From Sphingobacteriaceae bacterium (GTDB lineage Bacteria; Bacteroidota; Bacteroidia; Sphingobacteriales; Sphingobacteriaceae): DNA of 64,000 bases. The translations under genes were made by a program, and so were the position numbers. Shown here one piece after another: positions 8,869 to 18,538 of this stretch; the stretch's first letter is position 1, and the number at the start of each line of letters is the position of its first letter. Under the pieces are notes generated by a model. The model was not told where the DNA came from, did no database searches, and saw only the letters and a program-made list of their open reading frames with translations. Where the stretch lies: positions 248,001 to 312,000 of the forward strand of contig CAHJWG010000003.1 of NCBI GenBank assembly GCA_903642215.1, given 5' to 3'.

Positions 8869-10973
8869 CATACTTTTTTAAGTACGCTTACACCTAACGG
8901 CGGCAAAGTTAACACGACAGATTGCGTTCTGTAATTCCAGTAGATATCTTCAGATTTTAATTCGTTGGGATTAACGGTTCCGCTTCCCCAAAAATGTAAA
9001 TCATCAGAATTAAAAATTTCTTTCCAGGTTCCGGGTTGTAAAACACCAACCCTAAAATCTGTCCTTACAACCGGTGTTAAATTTAACACTACAACCAAAT
9101 CGTTTTCCGGAGAAACTCCTTTTCGGGCATAAATTAAAACAGAATCTTCGGCGTTGTTTTCGTCAATCCACTCAAAACCTTCACCGCTAAAAGCTTTTTC
9201 ATATAAAGCCGGTTCAGATTTATATAAGTGATTTAAAGCCTTAATTAATTCTTGCATGCCTTTATGTGGTTGGTATTGCAACAAATGCCAATCTAAAGAT
9301 TGCCCGAATTCCCACTGTTCTGATTGTGCAAATTCATCGCCCATAAACAATAATTTTGTACCCGGATGTGTAAACATGTAGCTGTATAAAGCGCGCAGGT
9401 TTGCAAACTTTTGCCACTCGTCGCCCGGCATTTTATTTAGCATGGATTGCTTGCCGTAAACCACTTCATCATGTGATAACGGCAGCATAAAGTTCTCGGT
9501 AAAAGCATACAACAAACTAAAAGTAAGCTCTTTATGATGATATTTCCGGTTGATTGGGTCTTCCTTAAAATAGTTGATGGTATCGTGCATCCAGCCCATC
9601 ATCCATTTCATACCAAAACCTAAACCGCCCAGATATGTTGGTTTGCTTACGCCGCCAAAAGATGTTGATTCTTCTGCAATAGTTTGGACATCAGGATAAT
9701 GACTGTAAACCGCTTCGTTAAATTCTTTTAAAAACTGGATTGCCTCCAGGTTTTGGTTTCCTCCGTGAATATTTGGTTCCCACTCGCCAGCATTGCGCGA
9801 ATAATCCAGGTACAACATGGAAGCTACCGCGTCAACACGCAAGGCATCAACGTGATAACGATCCAGCCAAAACAAGGCATTACTGATCAGGAAAGATTTT
9901 ACTTCGTTGCGGCCATAATTAAATATGTACGATTTCCAGTCGGGATGAAAGCCTTTTTCCGGATTTTCGTGTTCGTACAAACTCGTTCCGTCGAAACGAA
10001 AAATCCCGTGTGCGTCTCCCGGAAAATGAGAAGGAACCCAATCCATAATTACACCGATTCCGGCGTGGTGAAACTCGGAAATCAGGAACATTAAATCCTG
10101 CGGAGAACCATAACGTGTGCTGGCCGCAAAATAACCCGTAAGCTGATAACCCCAGCTTGGATAATACGGATGCTCGGCCAGCGGCATAAATTCTACATGT
10201 GTAAAACCCATGTCTTTTACGTATTTAACCATTACATCCGCCATTTGCCGGTAACTTAAAAACTGATCCGGGCTTTCCGGGCTGCGCGCCCAGGAACCAA
10301 AATGTACCTCGTAAATGGAGTATGGCTTGGTTAATGCCGTATGCTCAATCCTGGTTTGCATCCAATCCTCGTCGTTCCAATCAAAATAAGTATGTGTTAT
10401 GATGGAAGCTGTGCGCGGCGGTTCTTCCCAGCGCAGTGCAAAAGGATCGCCTTTTTCCAGTTCTTCTCCGTAAAAAGATTTGATCGTGTACTTATAAGTT
10501 TCGCCGTGGCCAACATTCGGGATAAAACCTTCCCAAATTCCGGAGCCGTCCCAGCGGACAAATAACTGATGACTGTATTTATCCCAGCCGTTAAAATTAC
10601 CGGTTACACAAACAACCTGTGCATTTGGTGCCCAAACGGCAAAATAAGTTCCGGTAACGCCTTTATGTTCCAGCGTGTGCGAACCGAATAATTCATACAA
10701 TTTGTAATGTTTCCCGGCTTTAAACAAACTGATATCGAAATCAGAAAAACGGCTGAAAACTTCTACCGTATTTAGCGGCGCTGTTTCTATTTCAGCAATT
10801 TCATTTTCAGCAGTTTTAACAAACGAAGTCTCCGTATTTGCATTAACTTTTTTAACACCTTTTACCGATGCTGTTTTTACCGATACTTTTTTAGGCTTAG
10901 ATTCTTTTTTTTCTATGGGAGAAGCATCCGGGCTGACTGCCTGTGCCGCTGCAGGAATTATTTTTTTAGCCAT
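8868..10973 (-). CDS. glgB: 1,4-alpha-glucan branching enzyme (GH13)
   Basis: 701 aa. It makes alpha-1,6 branches in glycogen. A CBM48 domain lies at about residues 85-195, then the GH13 barrel. GH13 catalytic residues are visible: nucleophile D381 in RVDAV, acid/base E434 in IAEES and D502 in LSHDEVV. Residues 1-68 are an extra Lys/Ala/Thr/Val-rich tail with repeats such as SVKTASVKG. It is not part of the enzyme fold and looks disordered and basic. The gene stands alone, with no other glycogen gene next to it, convergent with the response regulator gene. Confidence 0.94.
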   Translation of the reverse strand: MAKKIIPAAAQAVSPDASPIEKKESKPKKVSVKTASVKGVKKVNANTETSFVKTAENEIAEIETAPLNTVEVFSRFSDFDISLFKAGKHYKLYELFGSHTLEHKGVTGTYFAVWAPNAQVVCVTGNFNGWDKYSHQLFVRWDGSGIWEGFIPNVGHGETYKYTIKSFYGEELEKGDPFALRWEEPPRTASIITHTYFDWNDEDWMQTRIEHTALTKPYSIYEVHFGSWARSPESPDQFLSYRQMADVMVKYVKDMGFTHVEFMPLAEHPYYPSWGYQLTGYFAASTRYGSPQDLMFLISEFHHAGIGVIMDWVPSHFPGDAHGIFRFDGTSLYEHENPEKGFHPDWKSYIFNYGRNEVKSFLISNALFWLDRYHVDALRVDAVASMLYLDYSRNAGEWEPNIHGGNQNLEAIQFLKEFNEAVYSHYPDVQTIAEESTSFGGVSKPTYLGGLGFGMKWMMGWMHDTINYFKEDPINRKYHHKELTFSLLYAFTENFMLPLSHDEVVYGKQSMLNKMPGDEWQKFANLRALYSYMFTHPGTKLLFMGDEFAQSEQWEFGQSLDWHLLQYQPHKGMQELIKALNHLYKSEPALYEKAFSGEGFEWIDENNAEDSVLIYARKGVSPENDLVVVLNLTPVVRTDFRVGVLQPGTWKEIFNSDDLHFWGSGTVNPNELKSEDIYWNYRTQSVVLTLPPLGVSVLKKV

Positions 10974-11304
10974 TATATATTAGGTTTGCTGGTTGTAATC
11001 ACGATTATAAAAACAAATCAAATTACGCTTAAAATTTGCTTACAATCTGGTGATATTAAAACAAGTTAATAACAATAAAGTTGCAAACGATATTTGTAAT
11101 AATATCTATCTTTCGCCTATAAAATTAACATCTAAAATGCGATGAAAATATTAATATGCTAAAAGAAGCATCACTTATCTAATCCTGAAATTTTGATTTT
11201 TCTGTAACAAAAATTTTAGGACGGTTGCTAATTTCTTTTTTCAATTTTGCGTATAAATATCATCATTCCAAACATTTTTATTAAAATATCGAAGGCTATC
11301 CTAT
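10974..11304. other. Divergent intergenic region between glgB and the efflux operon
   Basis: 331 bp without a gene. It contains a copy of the 13-base word (CTAAAAGAAGCAT, 11159-11171) and a promoter-like pair (see 11080). The remainder is AT-rich with no hairpin strong enough to call. Confidence 0.5.
11080..11114 (+). promoter_or_regulatory. Candidate promoter of the RND efflux operon
   Basis: GTTG (11080-11083) and TATCTTTCG (11106-11114) resemble the Bacteroidota -33 TTTG and -7 TAnnTTTG elements at a plausible spacing of about 22 bp. This would give a leader of about 180 nt before the gene at 11305. Confidence 0.35.
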
Positions 11305-12573
11305 ATGTTTAAACTCAAATTTGTTGTTGGTGTAATTGCTTTTACAGCAATCACTACAGCACTTCAAGCTCAAAATCAAACCGACACTTTAACTTTAAAA
11401 TTTCAGGAAGCAGAAAAAAGATTCCTGATAAACAATTTCAGCCTGATTGCACAAAAATATAATGTTGATGCAACGAAGGCACTCATCCAACAGGCAAAAC
11501 TTTGGGATAACCCGGCTTTAAGTACCGATCAAAACCTGTATTCTAAAGGGGCCGGCTTTTTTAACCACTCTAATGGTAACGGGCAGGTTTTCGCTCAGAT
11601 CAATCAGCTTTTCAGAACTGCCGGCAAAAGAGGCAAACAAATCAGGCTGGCGCAGGATGATGTAAACATCCAGCAGGCACAGTTTAATGATTTGCTGCGC
11701 AACCTGCATTATAATATGCTGGTGGATTTTGCGCAGCTGAACAACCTGATCGAGCAGAATAAAATTTTTCAATACGAAATTGCTTCCTCTAATAATTTAG
11801 TTAAAGGGATATCTACTGCTTATAGTGTAGGAAATTCATCTTTAAAAGATGTAGTGCGGCTGCAGGCTTTGGCGTTTGGACTGGAAAATGATTTGGTTGA
11901 GAATAACCGCCAGATTAATGAGCTGGAAAACGATTTGAAAACATTACTGGTGGTTAAAGAAACCACTTTTATTAAACCGGATATTAACCCGCAGGTGAGC
12001 AATGTTCCGTTAAATTTAAACGCTTTAACAGATAGCGCAAAAGCAAACCGCGGCGATTATCAGGCTAGCCGATTTTTGTTTGAACAAGCCGGCCACAACC
12101 TGGCGTATCAAAGGGCTTTGGCTATTCCGGATTTAACAGTTGGTATAGATTATGATCGCGCAAGTAACTATGTAGCAAACTACTATGGTTTGGCAATCAG
12201 TTTTCCGCTGCCGTTTATCAACCGGAATCAAGGCAATATCAAATCTGCAAAACTGAGTATCCTGAACCAGGAAAATGTATTAAAAAACAGTGACCTGCAG
12301 GTTAGAAACGACGTGGTAACTTCTGTTGAGCAGTATAATCTAAGTCAGCAATTGCTATCTAAAACCAACGTAGAATTTTATAACACTTACGATAAGCTTT
12401 TTGGCAGTATGGTAAAAGCTTATAAAGAAAAACAAATTGGACTGGTAGAATTTATCGACTTTTTTGATTCTTACCGCGACACCAAACTAAAAGTAATCCA
12501 ACAGCAGTACAACCTTGAAAAAGCCATTGCCGACCTCAACTTTAATGTTGGCGCTACCGTAATTAACCCATAA
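11305..12573 (+). CDS. TolC-like outer membrane factor of an RND efflux system (CzcC-like)
   Basis: 422 aa with a signal peptide (residues 1-22, ending TALQA). The mature protein is made of long amphipathic helices with heptad character, typical of the OEP/TolC family (EAEKRFLINNFSLIAQKYNVD..., then a second half repeat). It forms the outer-membrane and periplasmic channel. It is first in a same-strand set with a membrane-fusion lipoprotein (12600) and an HME-type RND pump (13779), so it is the exit duct of that tripartite pump. Confidence 0.85.
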   Translation: MFKLKFVVGVIAFTAITTALQAQNQTDTLTLKFQEAEKRFLINNFSLIAQKYNVDATKALIQQAKLWDNPALSTDQNLYSKGAGFFNHSNGNGQVFAQINQLFRTAGKRGKQIRLAQDDVNIQQAQFNDLLRNLHYNMLVDFAQLNNLIEQNKIFQYEIASSNNLVKGISTAYSVGNSSLKDVVRLQALAFGLENDLVENNRQINELENDLKTLLVVKETTFIKPDINPQVSNVPLNLNALTDSAKANRGDYQASRFLFEQAGHNLAYQRALAIPDLTVGIDYDRASNYVANYYGLAISFPLPFINRNQGNIKSAKLSILNQENVLKNSDLQVRNDVVTSVEQYNLSQQLLSKTNVEFYNTYDKLFGSMVKAYKEKQIGLVEFIDFFDSYRDTKLKVIQQQYNLEKAIADLNFNVGATVINP

Positions 12574-12599
12574 AATAACATATCCACTCCATAGAAATA

Positions 12600-13694
12600 A
12601 TGAAAAGAGAATTAATAATTAGTTTAACTGTATTGGTCTTCCTGGCATCGTGCAAACAGAAAAAGGAAGAAGCAGTGCAAAAAAAAGAAGTTTGTATTAC
12701 CGATTCTTTGGCTAAAATAATAACTATTGATACAGCCAAAACAACCAACATGCAGGATGAGCTTACTTTATCCGGCGAAGTTTCTTTTGATGATAACCGG
12801 GTAGTTAAAGTTTTCCCTTTTTCCAGCGGCCAGGTTTCGGATGTTCGTGTTTCCCTGGGAGATCATGTAAGCAAAGGCCAGGTGCTGGCTATCATGAGAA
12901 GTGCTGATGTGGCCGGAAATTACTCTGATTTATCGGCTACTAAATCCGACTTGTCTATTTCAAAACGCCAGTTAGCTCAACAGGAATACCTGTATAAAAA
13001 CGGTATCTCCAGCGAACGCGATTATACCGAAGCAAAAGAAAATTATAACAAGGCACAATCTGCAAATTCAAAAATTCAGGAACAATTATCTATTAACGGC
13101 CGTGGAAATACCAGTGCAAACGGCCAATATGTAATTAAAGCACCGGAAGGTGGCTACATTGTAGAAAAAGGAGTTACCGCAGGCAGCTATATCCGTTCTG
13201 ATAACGCAGCCAGTATGTTTACCATTTCTGATATGAAAGATGTTTGGATTTGGGCTAATGTTTTTGAAAGCGATATTTCTAAAGTAAAAAACGGTTACGC
13301 CGCCAAAGTGAGTACGCTTGCTTATCCTGGAAAGGTTTTTCCGGGAAAAGTGAACGAAATGAGTTCTGTTTTAGACCCGGACAATAAAGTAATGAAAGTA
13401 AAAATTACTTTGCCAAACCCCAATATGCTGCTTAAACCGGAAATGTTTACCTCGGTAATTATTACAAATAATGAGCCGACAGAATCGGTTACCATACCGG
13501 CATCTGCCGTTATTTTTAACGACAGCAAAAACTATGTGGTTATTTATCATAGCAAATGCAGCCTACAGGTTCGGGAAGTAAACGTAATTAAAACGGTTAA
13601 CAACGTAAGTTATATCTCTTCCGGATTAAAGCCCGGCGAAATGCTGGTATCTCAAAACCAGCTACTGTTATATGATGCCCTTACGCAGGAATAA
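12600..13694 (+). CDS. RND periplasmic adaptor lipoprotein (CzcB-like)
   Basis: 364 aa. The N-terminus ends in a lipobox (VFLASC, Cys at about residue 18), so the protein is lipid-anchored. Then come a barrel-sandwich/lipoyl half (VSDVRVSLGDHVSKGQVLAIM), a helical hairpin (SISKRQLAQQEYLYKNGIS...), the second lipoyl half and a beta-barrel with membrane-proximal domain, the order of HlyD/CzcB adaptor proteins. It links the inner-membrane pump to the TolC-like channel. Spacing to the channel gene is 26 bp. Confidence 0.85.
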   Translation: MKRELIISLTVLVFLASCKQKKEEAVQKKEVCITDSLAKIITIDTAKTTNMQDELTLSGEVSFDDNRVVKVFPFSSGQVSDVRVSLGDHVSKGQVLAIMRSADVAGNYSDLSATKSDLSISKRQLAQQEYLYKNGISSERDYTEAKENYNKAQSANSKIQEQLSINGRGNTSANGQYVIKAPEGGYIVEKGVTAGSYIRSDNAASMFTISDMKDVWIWANVFESDISKVKNGYAAKVSTLAYPGKVFPGKVNEMSSVLDPDNKVMKVKITLPNPNMLLKPEMFTSVIITNNEPTESVTIPASAVIFNDSKNYVVIYHSKCSLQVREVNVIKTVNNVSYISSGLKPGEMLVSQNQLLLYDALTQE

Positions 13695-13778
13695 TCCGCA
13701 GTAGTTTAATCAACAGCAATCAGAATTTATGTTGAAAAATTTTCAGCAGCACTTAAATTTTTAACCACTAAAAAAATA

Positions 13779-16700
13779 ATGAACAGTTTCATTAAAAATA
13801 TAATTTACTTTTCGTTAAAACACCGCTATTTCGTATTTTTTTTAACAGGAGTACTGGCTGTTTTGGGGGTATGGAGTTATTTGAACACTTCCATCGAAAC
13901 CTTTCCGGATGTAACAAATACCCAGATTATCATCATTGCGCAATGGCCCGGCCGCAGCGCAGAAGAGGTAGAAAGAATGATTACCATCCCGATGGAAACG
14001 GTGCTGAATTCTGTTCAGAAAAAAGCCAACCTTCGCACCACATCTTCTTTCGGGTTATCCTATGTCCGCATTATTTTTGATGATAACGTGGATGATGCTT
14101 TTGCCAGGCAGCAGGTTTTAAGCCGGTTACTTAATGCCGATTTGCCGGACGGGGTAAAACCGGAAGTTGAGCCTCCTTACGGCCCAACAGGTGAAATTTA
14201 CCGTTATACCCTACGCAGCAAAACCAAGAGTATTCACGAGTTAACCGAATTACAGGATTGGGTTTTAGACCGCCAGTTTAAGGCAATTCCCGGTGTGGCG
14301 GACGTTAATAGCTTCGGCGGAGAAGAAAAAGATTTTGAAATCAGTGTAAACCCTTCCCTGCTTCAAAAATATGGCTTAACTTCTTTGGATGTGTTTAACG
14401 CCATTAACCGAAGTAACATTAATGTTGGCGGCGATGTTATTGAAAAAAACAATCAAGCTTACGTGGTTAGAGGTATCGGGGTGATCAATAATATCAACGA
14501 GATCCAAAATATCATCATAAAAAACGTTAATAATGTACCGATCCTGGCACGTAATGTTGCAGATATACACGAAAGTGGCTTGCCGCGTTTAGGCCAGGTT
14601 GGCCGTGATAAAGACAACGATGCAATTGAAGGTATTGTGGTAATGCGAAAGGGCGAAAACCCGGCAGAAGTTTTGGTTAGGATCAAGGAAAAAGTCAAAG
14701 ATCTAAATGATCATATTTTACCAAAAGACACCAAAATTGATGTTTTTTATGACCGTACCAACTTGATGGATTTTGCTACACATACGGTTATCCACAACCT
14801 GATTGAAGGTATTGTGCTGGTAACTGTGATCGTGTTTTTATTCATGGCTGATTGGCGCACAACTTTAACAGTAACCATCATTATTCCGCTGGCCTTGCTT
14901 TTTGCCTTTATCTGTTTAAAGCTGAAAGGTATGAGCGCCAATTTACTTTCCATGGGTGCAGTCGATTTTGGTATTATCGTCGATGGTGCAGTGGTTATGG
15001 TGGAAGGGATTTATGTTGCCTTAGACCATAAGGCAAAAGAAGTAGGCATGGAGAAATTTAATAAGCTGGCCAAACTGGGCTTATTCAAAAATGTGGGTAC
15101 AGAAATGGGAAAAGCTATCTTCTTTTCCAAACTCATCATCCTTACCTGCTTAATGCCAATTTTTGCTTTCCAGAAAGTGGAAGGTAAAATGTTTTCTCCT
15201 TTGGCTTATACCTTGAGTTTTGCTTTGTTGGGTGCTTTAATTTTTACGTTAACGCTGGTTCCGGCTTTGTCCAGTATTTTACTCCGCAAAAACGTTCGTG
15301 AAAAACATAATCCTGTCGTATTATTTTTCGAAAACGGGATTCATAAAATGTTCAACTTCACGTATAAAAATCAGAAGCTGAGCCTGATTGTGTCTTTGAT
15401 TATTATGGCCTTAACTTTTGCTTCGGCCAAACTTTTAGGAACAGAATTTTTACCGCAGTTAAATGAAGGTGCACTTTGGGTAACAGCACAGCTGCCAATG
15501 AGTACTTCTTTAGAAAGTTCGGTAAGCACAACCAACAAAATGCGTAATATTTTGGGGTCTTTCCCGGAAGTAAAACAAACAATGTCTCAGGTTGGCCGAA
15601 CAAATGACGGGACGGATCCCAAAGGTTTCTTTAACGTACAGATTCAGGTTGATTTGCTTCCGAAAGATGATTGGAAACGGCATATCACGCAAGAAGAACT
15701 GATTGCCCAGATGGATAAGAAGCTGAGCCAGTTTCCCGGGATCATATTCAATTATTCTCAACCGATTATTGATAATGTTGCAGAAGCTGTGGCCGGTGTA
15801 CCGGCATCTATGGCTGTTAAAATTTTCGGTTCGGATTTTAAAGTTTTAGACAATAAATCCAACGAAGTAATGCGCGTTTTAAGCAAAATTAATGGTGTTG
15901 AAGATTTAGGAATATTACGGAATCTGGGTCAGCCTGAGTTTAGGATAGAGCTGGACCAAAGCAAAATGGCATTGTACGGCGTTTCTACAGGCGATGCAAA
16001 TTCGGTTATTGAAATGGCGATCGGTGGAAAAGCAGCTACTACTTTGTATCAGGGTGAAAGAAAGTTTGATATCAGGATCCGTTATCAGAAAGACTCAAGA
16101 GATACAGAGGAAAAGATTGAAAATCTGATGGTTCCAACTTTAAGCGGTTCTAAAATTGCCATTAAAGAGATTGCAGAAATTACCAAATTAACCGGGCCGG
16201 CTTTTATTTACCGGGATAATAACATGCGTTATATTGCTGTTAAATTTTCTGTCCGCGGCCGCGATTTAGGTAGTACAATTGCAGAAGCCCAGCAAAAAGT
16301 TAACCAGGCGGTAAAGCTCGACCAAGGATATTCTTTTACCTGGAACGGAGAATTTGAGAACCAAATTCGTGCCTCAAATACTTTGGCAAACGTAGTACCT
16401 ATCTGTTTACTGGTTATTTTCCTCATCCTGTTCATGACTTTTGGTAATGTAAAAGATGCTATTTTAGTTATCTTAAACGTACCTTTTGCTTTGATAGGCG
16501 GGATTTTAGCCTTACACATTACAAATACCAATTTTAGTATTTCCGCGGGTATCGGCTTTATCGCTTTATTTGGCGTTTGTATCCAAAACGGTGTGATCCT
16601 GATCTCTGTGTTCCGTAAAAATTTATTGGAAGGTTTACAAGTAGACGAGGCTATTTTAACCGGTGTTTTATCAAGGGTTCGGCCGGTTGTAATGACGGCA

Positions 16701-16916
16701 CTGATGGCTGCTATCGGTTTAATGCCAGCCGCTATTTCTACCGGTATCGGCTCTGAAACACAAAAACCTTTAGCTATCGTGGTTATTGGCGGGTTAATTA
16801 CTTCTACCATTTTAACCTTGCTTCTTTTACCGATCATTTATAAGATGGTACACAGTTTGATCCATAAAAGAGAAAACAGGAAGTTATTGCGGAAATTGGG
16901 TGCGGTGAGCGGGTAA
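13779..16916 (+). CDS. RND transporter of the heavy-metal efflux (HME) type, CzcA/CusA-like
   Basis: 1045 aa, the standard RND size with 12 membrane helices and two large periplasmic loops. The early segment ETFPDVTNTQIIIIAQWPG and the TM4 motif DFGIIVDGAVVMVEG (acidic residues spaced as in CzcA proton relays) point to the HME group, which exports divalent or monovalent metal ions by proton antiport. The specific ion cannot be decided by eye. Last gene of the operon; a strong terminator follows. Confidence 0.88.
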   Translation: MNSFIKNIIYFSLKHRYFVFFLTGVLAVLGVWSYLNTSIETFPDVTNTQIIIIAQWPGRSAEEVERMITIPMETVLNSVQKKANLRTTSSFGLSYVRIIFDDNVDDAFARQQVLSRLLNADLPDGVKPEVEPPYGPTGEIYRYTLRSKTKSIHELTELQDWVLDRQFKAIPGVADVNSFGGEEKDFEISVNPSLLQKYGLTSLDVFNAINRSNINVGGDVIEKNNQAYVVRGIGVINNINEIQNIIIKNVNNVPILARNVADIHESGLPRLGQVGRDKDNDAIEGIVVMRKGENPAEVLVRIKEKVKDLNDHILPKDTKIDVFYDRTNLMDFATHTVIHNLIEGIVLVTVIVFLFMADWRTTLTVTIIIPLALLFAFICLKLKGMSANLLSMGAVDFGIIVDGAVVMVEGIYVALDHKAKEVGMEKFNKLAKLGLFKNVGTEMGKAIFFSKLIILTCLMPIFAFQKVEGKMFSPLAYTLSFALLGALIFTLTLVPALSSILLRKNVREKHNPVVLFFENGIHKMFNFTYKNQKLSLIVSLIIMALTFASAKLLGTEFLPQLNEGALWVTAQLPMSTSLESSVSTTNKMRNILGSFPEVKQTMSQVGRTNDGTDPKGFFNVQIQVDLLPKDDWKRHITQEELIAQMDKKLSQFPGIIFNYSQPIIDNVAEAVAGVPASMAVKIFGSDFKVLDNKSNEVMRVLSKINGVEDLGILRNLGQPEFRIELDQSKMALYGVSTGDANSVIEMAIGGKAATTLYQGERKFDIRIRYQKDSRDTEEKIENLMVPTLSGSKIAIKEIAEITKLTGPAFIYRDNNMRYIAVKFSVRGRDLGSTIAEAQQKVNQAVKLDQGYSFTWNGEFENQIRASNTLANVVPICLLVIFLILFMTFGNVKDAILVILNVPFALIGGILALHITNTNFSISAGIGFIALFGVCIQNGVILISVFRKNLLEGLQVDEAILTGVLSRVRPVVMTALMAAIGLMPAAISTGIGSETQKPLAIVVIGGLITSTILTLLLLPIIYKMVHSLIHKRENRKLLRKLGAVSG

Positions 16917-16923
16917 ATTGTTT

Positions 16924-16962
16924 AAAAAAGAAGGCTGGTCAATCGACCAGCCTTCTTTTTTA
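16924..16962 (+). terminator. Terminator of the RND efflux operon
   Basis: GAAGGCTGGTC-aatc-GACCAGCCTTC is a perfect 11-bp stem with A and T runs on each side. It would also stop leftward transcription, but no leftward gene ends there. Confidence 0.92.
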
Positions 16963-17031
16963 ACTACAAATGCTTGAAGTAGATTTAAACTTCTTAATAA
17001 GATTAATTTCTAATCATATTTTAATAAGTTA

Positions 17032-18516
17032 TTATAAAGGATTTTGATCGGCGGATGTCAAACTAGTATTTGCATCAAACTCGCTTTGAGGAATTTGCCA
17101 CCTCCATCTATTGTCTGTAGCAGGTATATTTAACAAGCTCCATTGAATACCATCTCTAACTAGTGGTCTTTGATAACGTTTCAAATCGAAATATTGCACA
17201 CCAATTTCACCATATAATTCCTTCCTACGTTCAACTAAAATTTCATTTATTAAGGCATCTTTTGTAGCTGCTGTAGATATTATTGCATTAGCATCTCTTG
17301 CTTTTTGAAGAATGTACAATACACTTTTTGCTATATCTAATTGTCCTAATTGTGCATCCGCTTCCGCTTCCATTAAATACATTTCTGATGCACGCATCAT
17401 AATATAATCTCCCGATTTTGTAGCATTGTCCTGAAATTTTGTGGTAACCCATTTTTTCCAAGTTAAAGCTGTAGACTGATTTTTTGCAGCTAAAAATAAA
17501 TTCCTAACGTCAGTACTACTGAATAGACTTACAAAAGTATTATTAACATAAACATCATTATATCTAGCAGTAAAAGAAGTATTCGGAGTATTAAGAGGTT
17601 CAATATAGCCAAAAAATGAAGCATAGGATAAAGACTGTGAAGCATTAAATTGTAATCCCCACATCCATTCGTTAACAGCAACACTATTAAAGCCTGATTT
17701 GTAATCTGCAGTACTCATAAGAGGAAATCCAGATCTTGCTGCTTGCGCATCTGTTACTACTTTTGTCCATAATGTATTATCTGCCATTGCTAATATAGAA
17801 TATACTTCTGCTAGCATTCCTTGCACTACATTTTTATTGATACGGTATTTATCAACTCTTGTGGTAGGTAAATTAGCTGCTGCATATTCTAAGTCTGAGG
17901 TAACTTGTGCGTAAACATCTTTAAGAGATGAGCGTGGCTTACCTGTTGTAGCAGCAGTTGTAGGATCTAAAGATATCGGCACACCTGATGCAGAAGGGTC
18001 TTTCGCATAAGTAAACTGATATATACGTGCTAAATTGAAGTAAGCATATCCTCTCAAACCACGTGCTTCTGCAATTAAGGCTGTTTTTACTGCATCAGAT
18101 TCAGGTATAGAAGGTGTGTTTTTAATAATTGCATTAGTATTATTGATTACTTTATAAAATAAGTTCCAAATTTGTGCATTTCTAGTGGCTGTTGCAATTC
18201 TACCATAGTTGTTATCAGTCCAGTTATTTTCATATAGCCACCAGTTTGATGCATCAGAAATTAGGTCATTACCACGCATATCAAAATTAAACTGTATAGT
18301 TTTTATACCATACATGTTTTGTGCACCAGTACCTACATAATTACGCATTAAATAATAAATACCTGTCATAGCATTATCCACTCCCAGTTTGGAATTAAAG
18401 ATTAATGCGTCCGAAACACTACCATCTTGAGGTGTTACTTCGTTAAGAAAACTCTTTTTACAAGACACAAGTGAGAATACACTTATACCGATTAAAATAT
18501 ATTTTTTAAATTTCAT
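17032..18516 (-). CDS. SusD/RagB-like nutrient-binding outer membrane lipoprotein
   Basis: 494 aa. Lipobox SLVSC with Cys19, then the usual SusD N-terminal pattern KSFLNEVTPQDG. TPR-like helices include IAEARGLRGYAYFNLARIYQ, and the family C-terminus has ILVERRKELYGEIGVQYFDLKRY. It caps the SusC-type receptor encoded 22 bp upstream and captures oligosaccharide or another ligand at the cell surface. No glycoside hydrolase, peptidase or dedicated regulator is adjacent, so the substrate is unknown. The gene is visibly more AT-rich than its neighbours. Confidence 0.9.
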   Translation of the reverse strand: MKFKKYILIGISVFSLVSCKKSFLNEVTPQDGSVSDALIFNSKLGVDNAMTGIYYLMRNYVGTGAQNMYGIKTIQFNFDMRGNDLISDASNWWLYENNWTDNNYGRIATATRNAQIWNLFYKVINNTNAIIKNTPSIPESDAVKTALIAEARGLRGYAYFNLARIYQFTYAKDPSASGVPISLDPTTAATTGKPRSSLKDVYAQVTSDLEYAAANLPTTRVDKYRINKNVVQGMLAEVYSILAMADNTLWTKVVTDAQAARSGFPLMSTADYKSGFNSVAVNEWMWGLQFNASQSLSYASFFGYIEPLNTPNTSFTARYNDVYVNNTFVSLFSSTDVRNLFLAAKNQSTALTWKKWVTTKFQDNATKSGDYIMMRASEMYLMEAEADAQLGQLDIAKSVLYILQKARDANAIISTAATKDALINEILVERRKELYGEIGVQYFDLKRYQRPLVRDGIQWSLLNIPATDNRWRWQIPQSEFDANTSLTSADQNPL

Positions 18517-18538
18517 TTTTAATAGTTAAGAAGATTGT

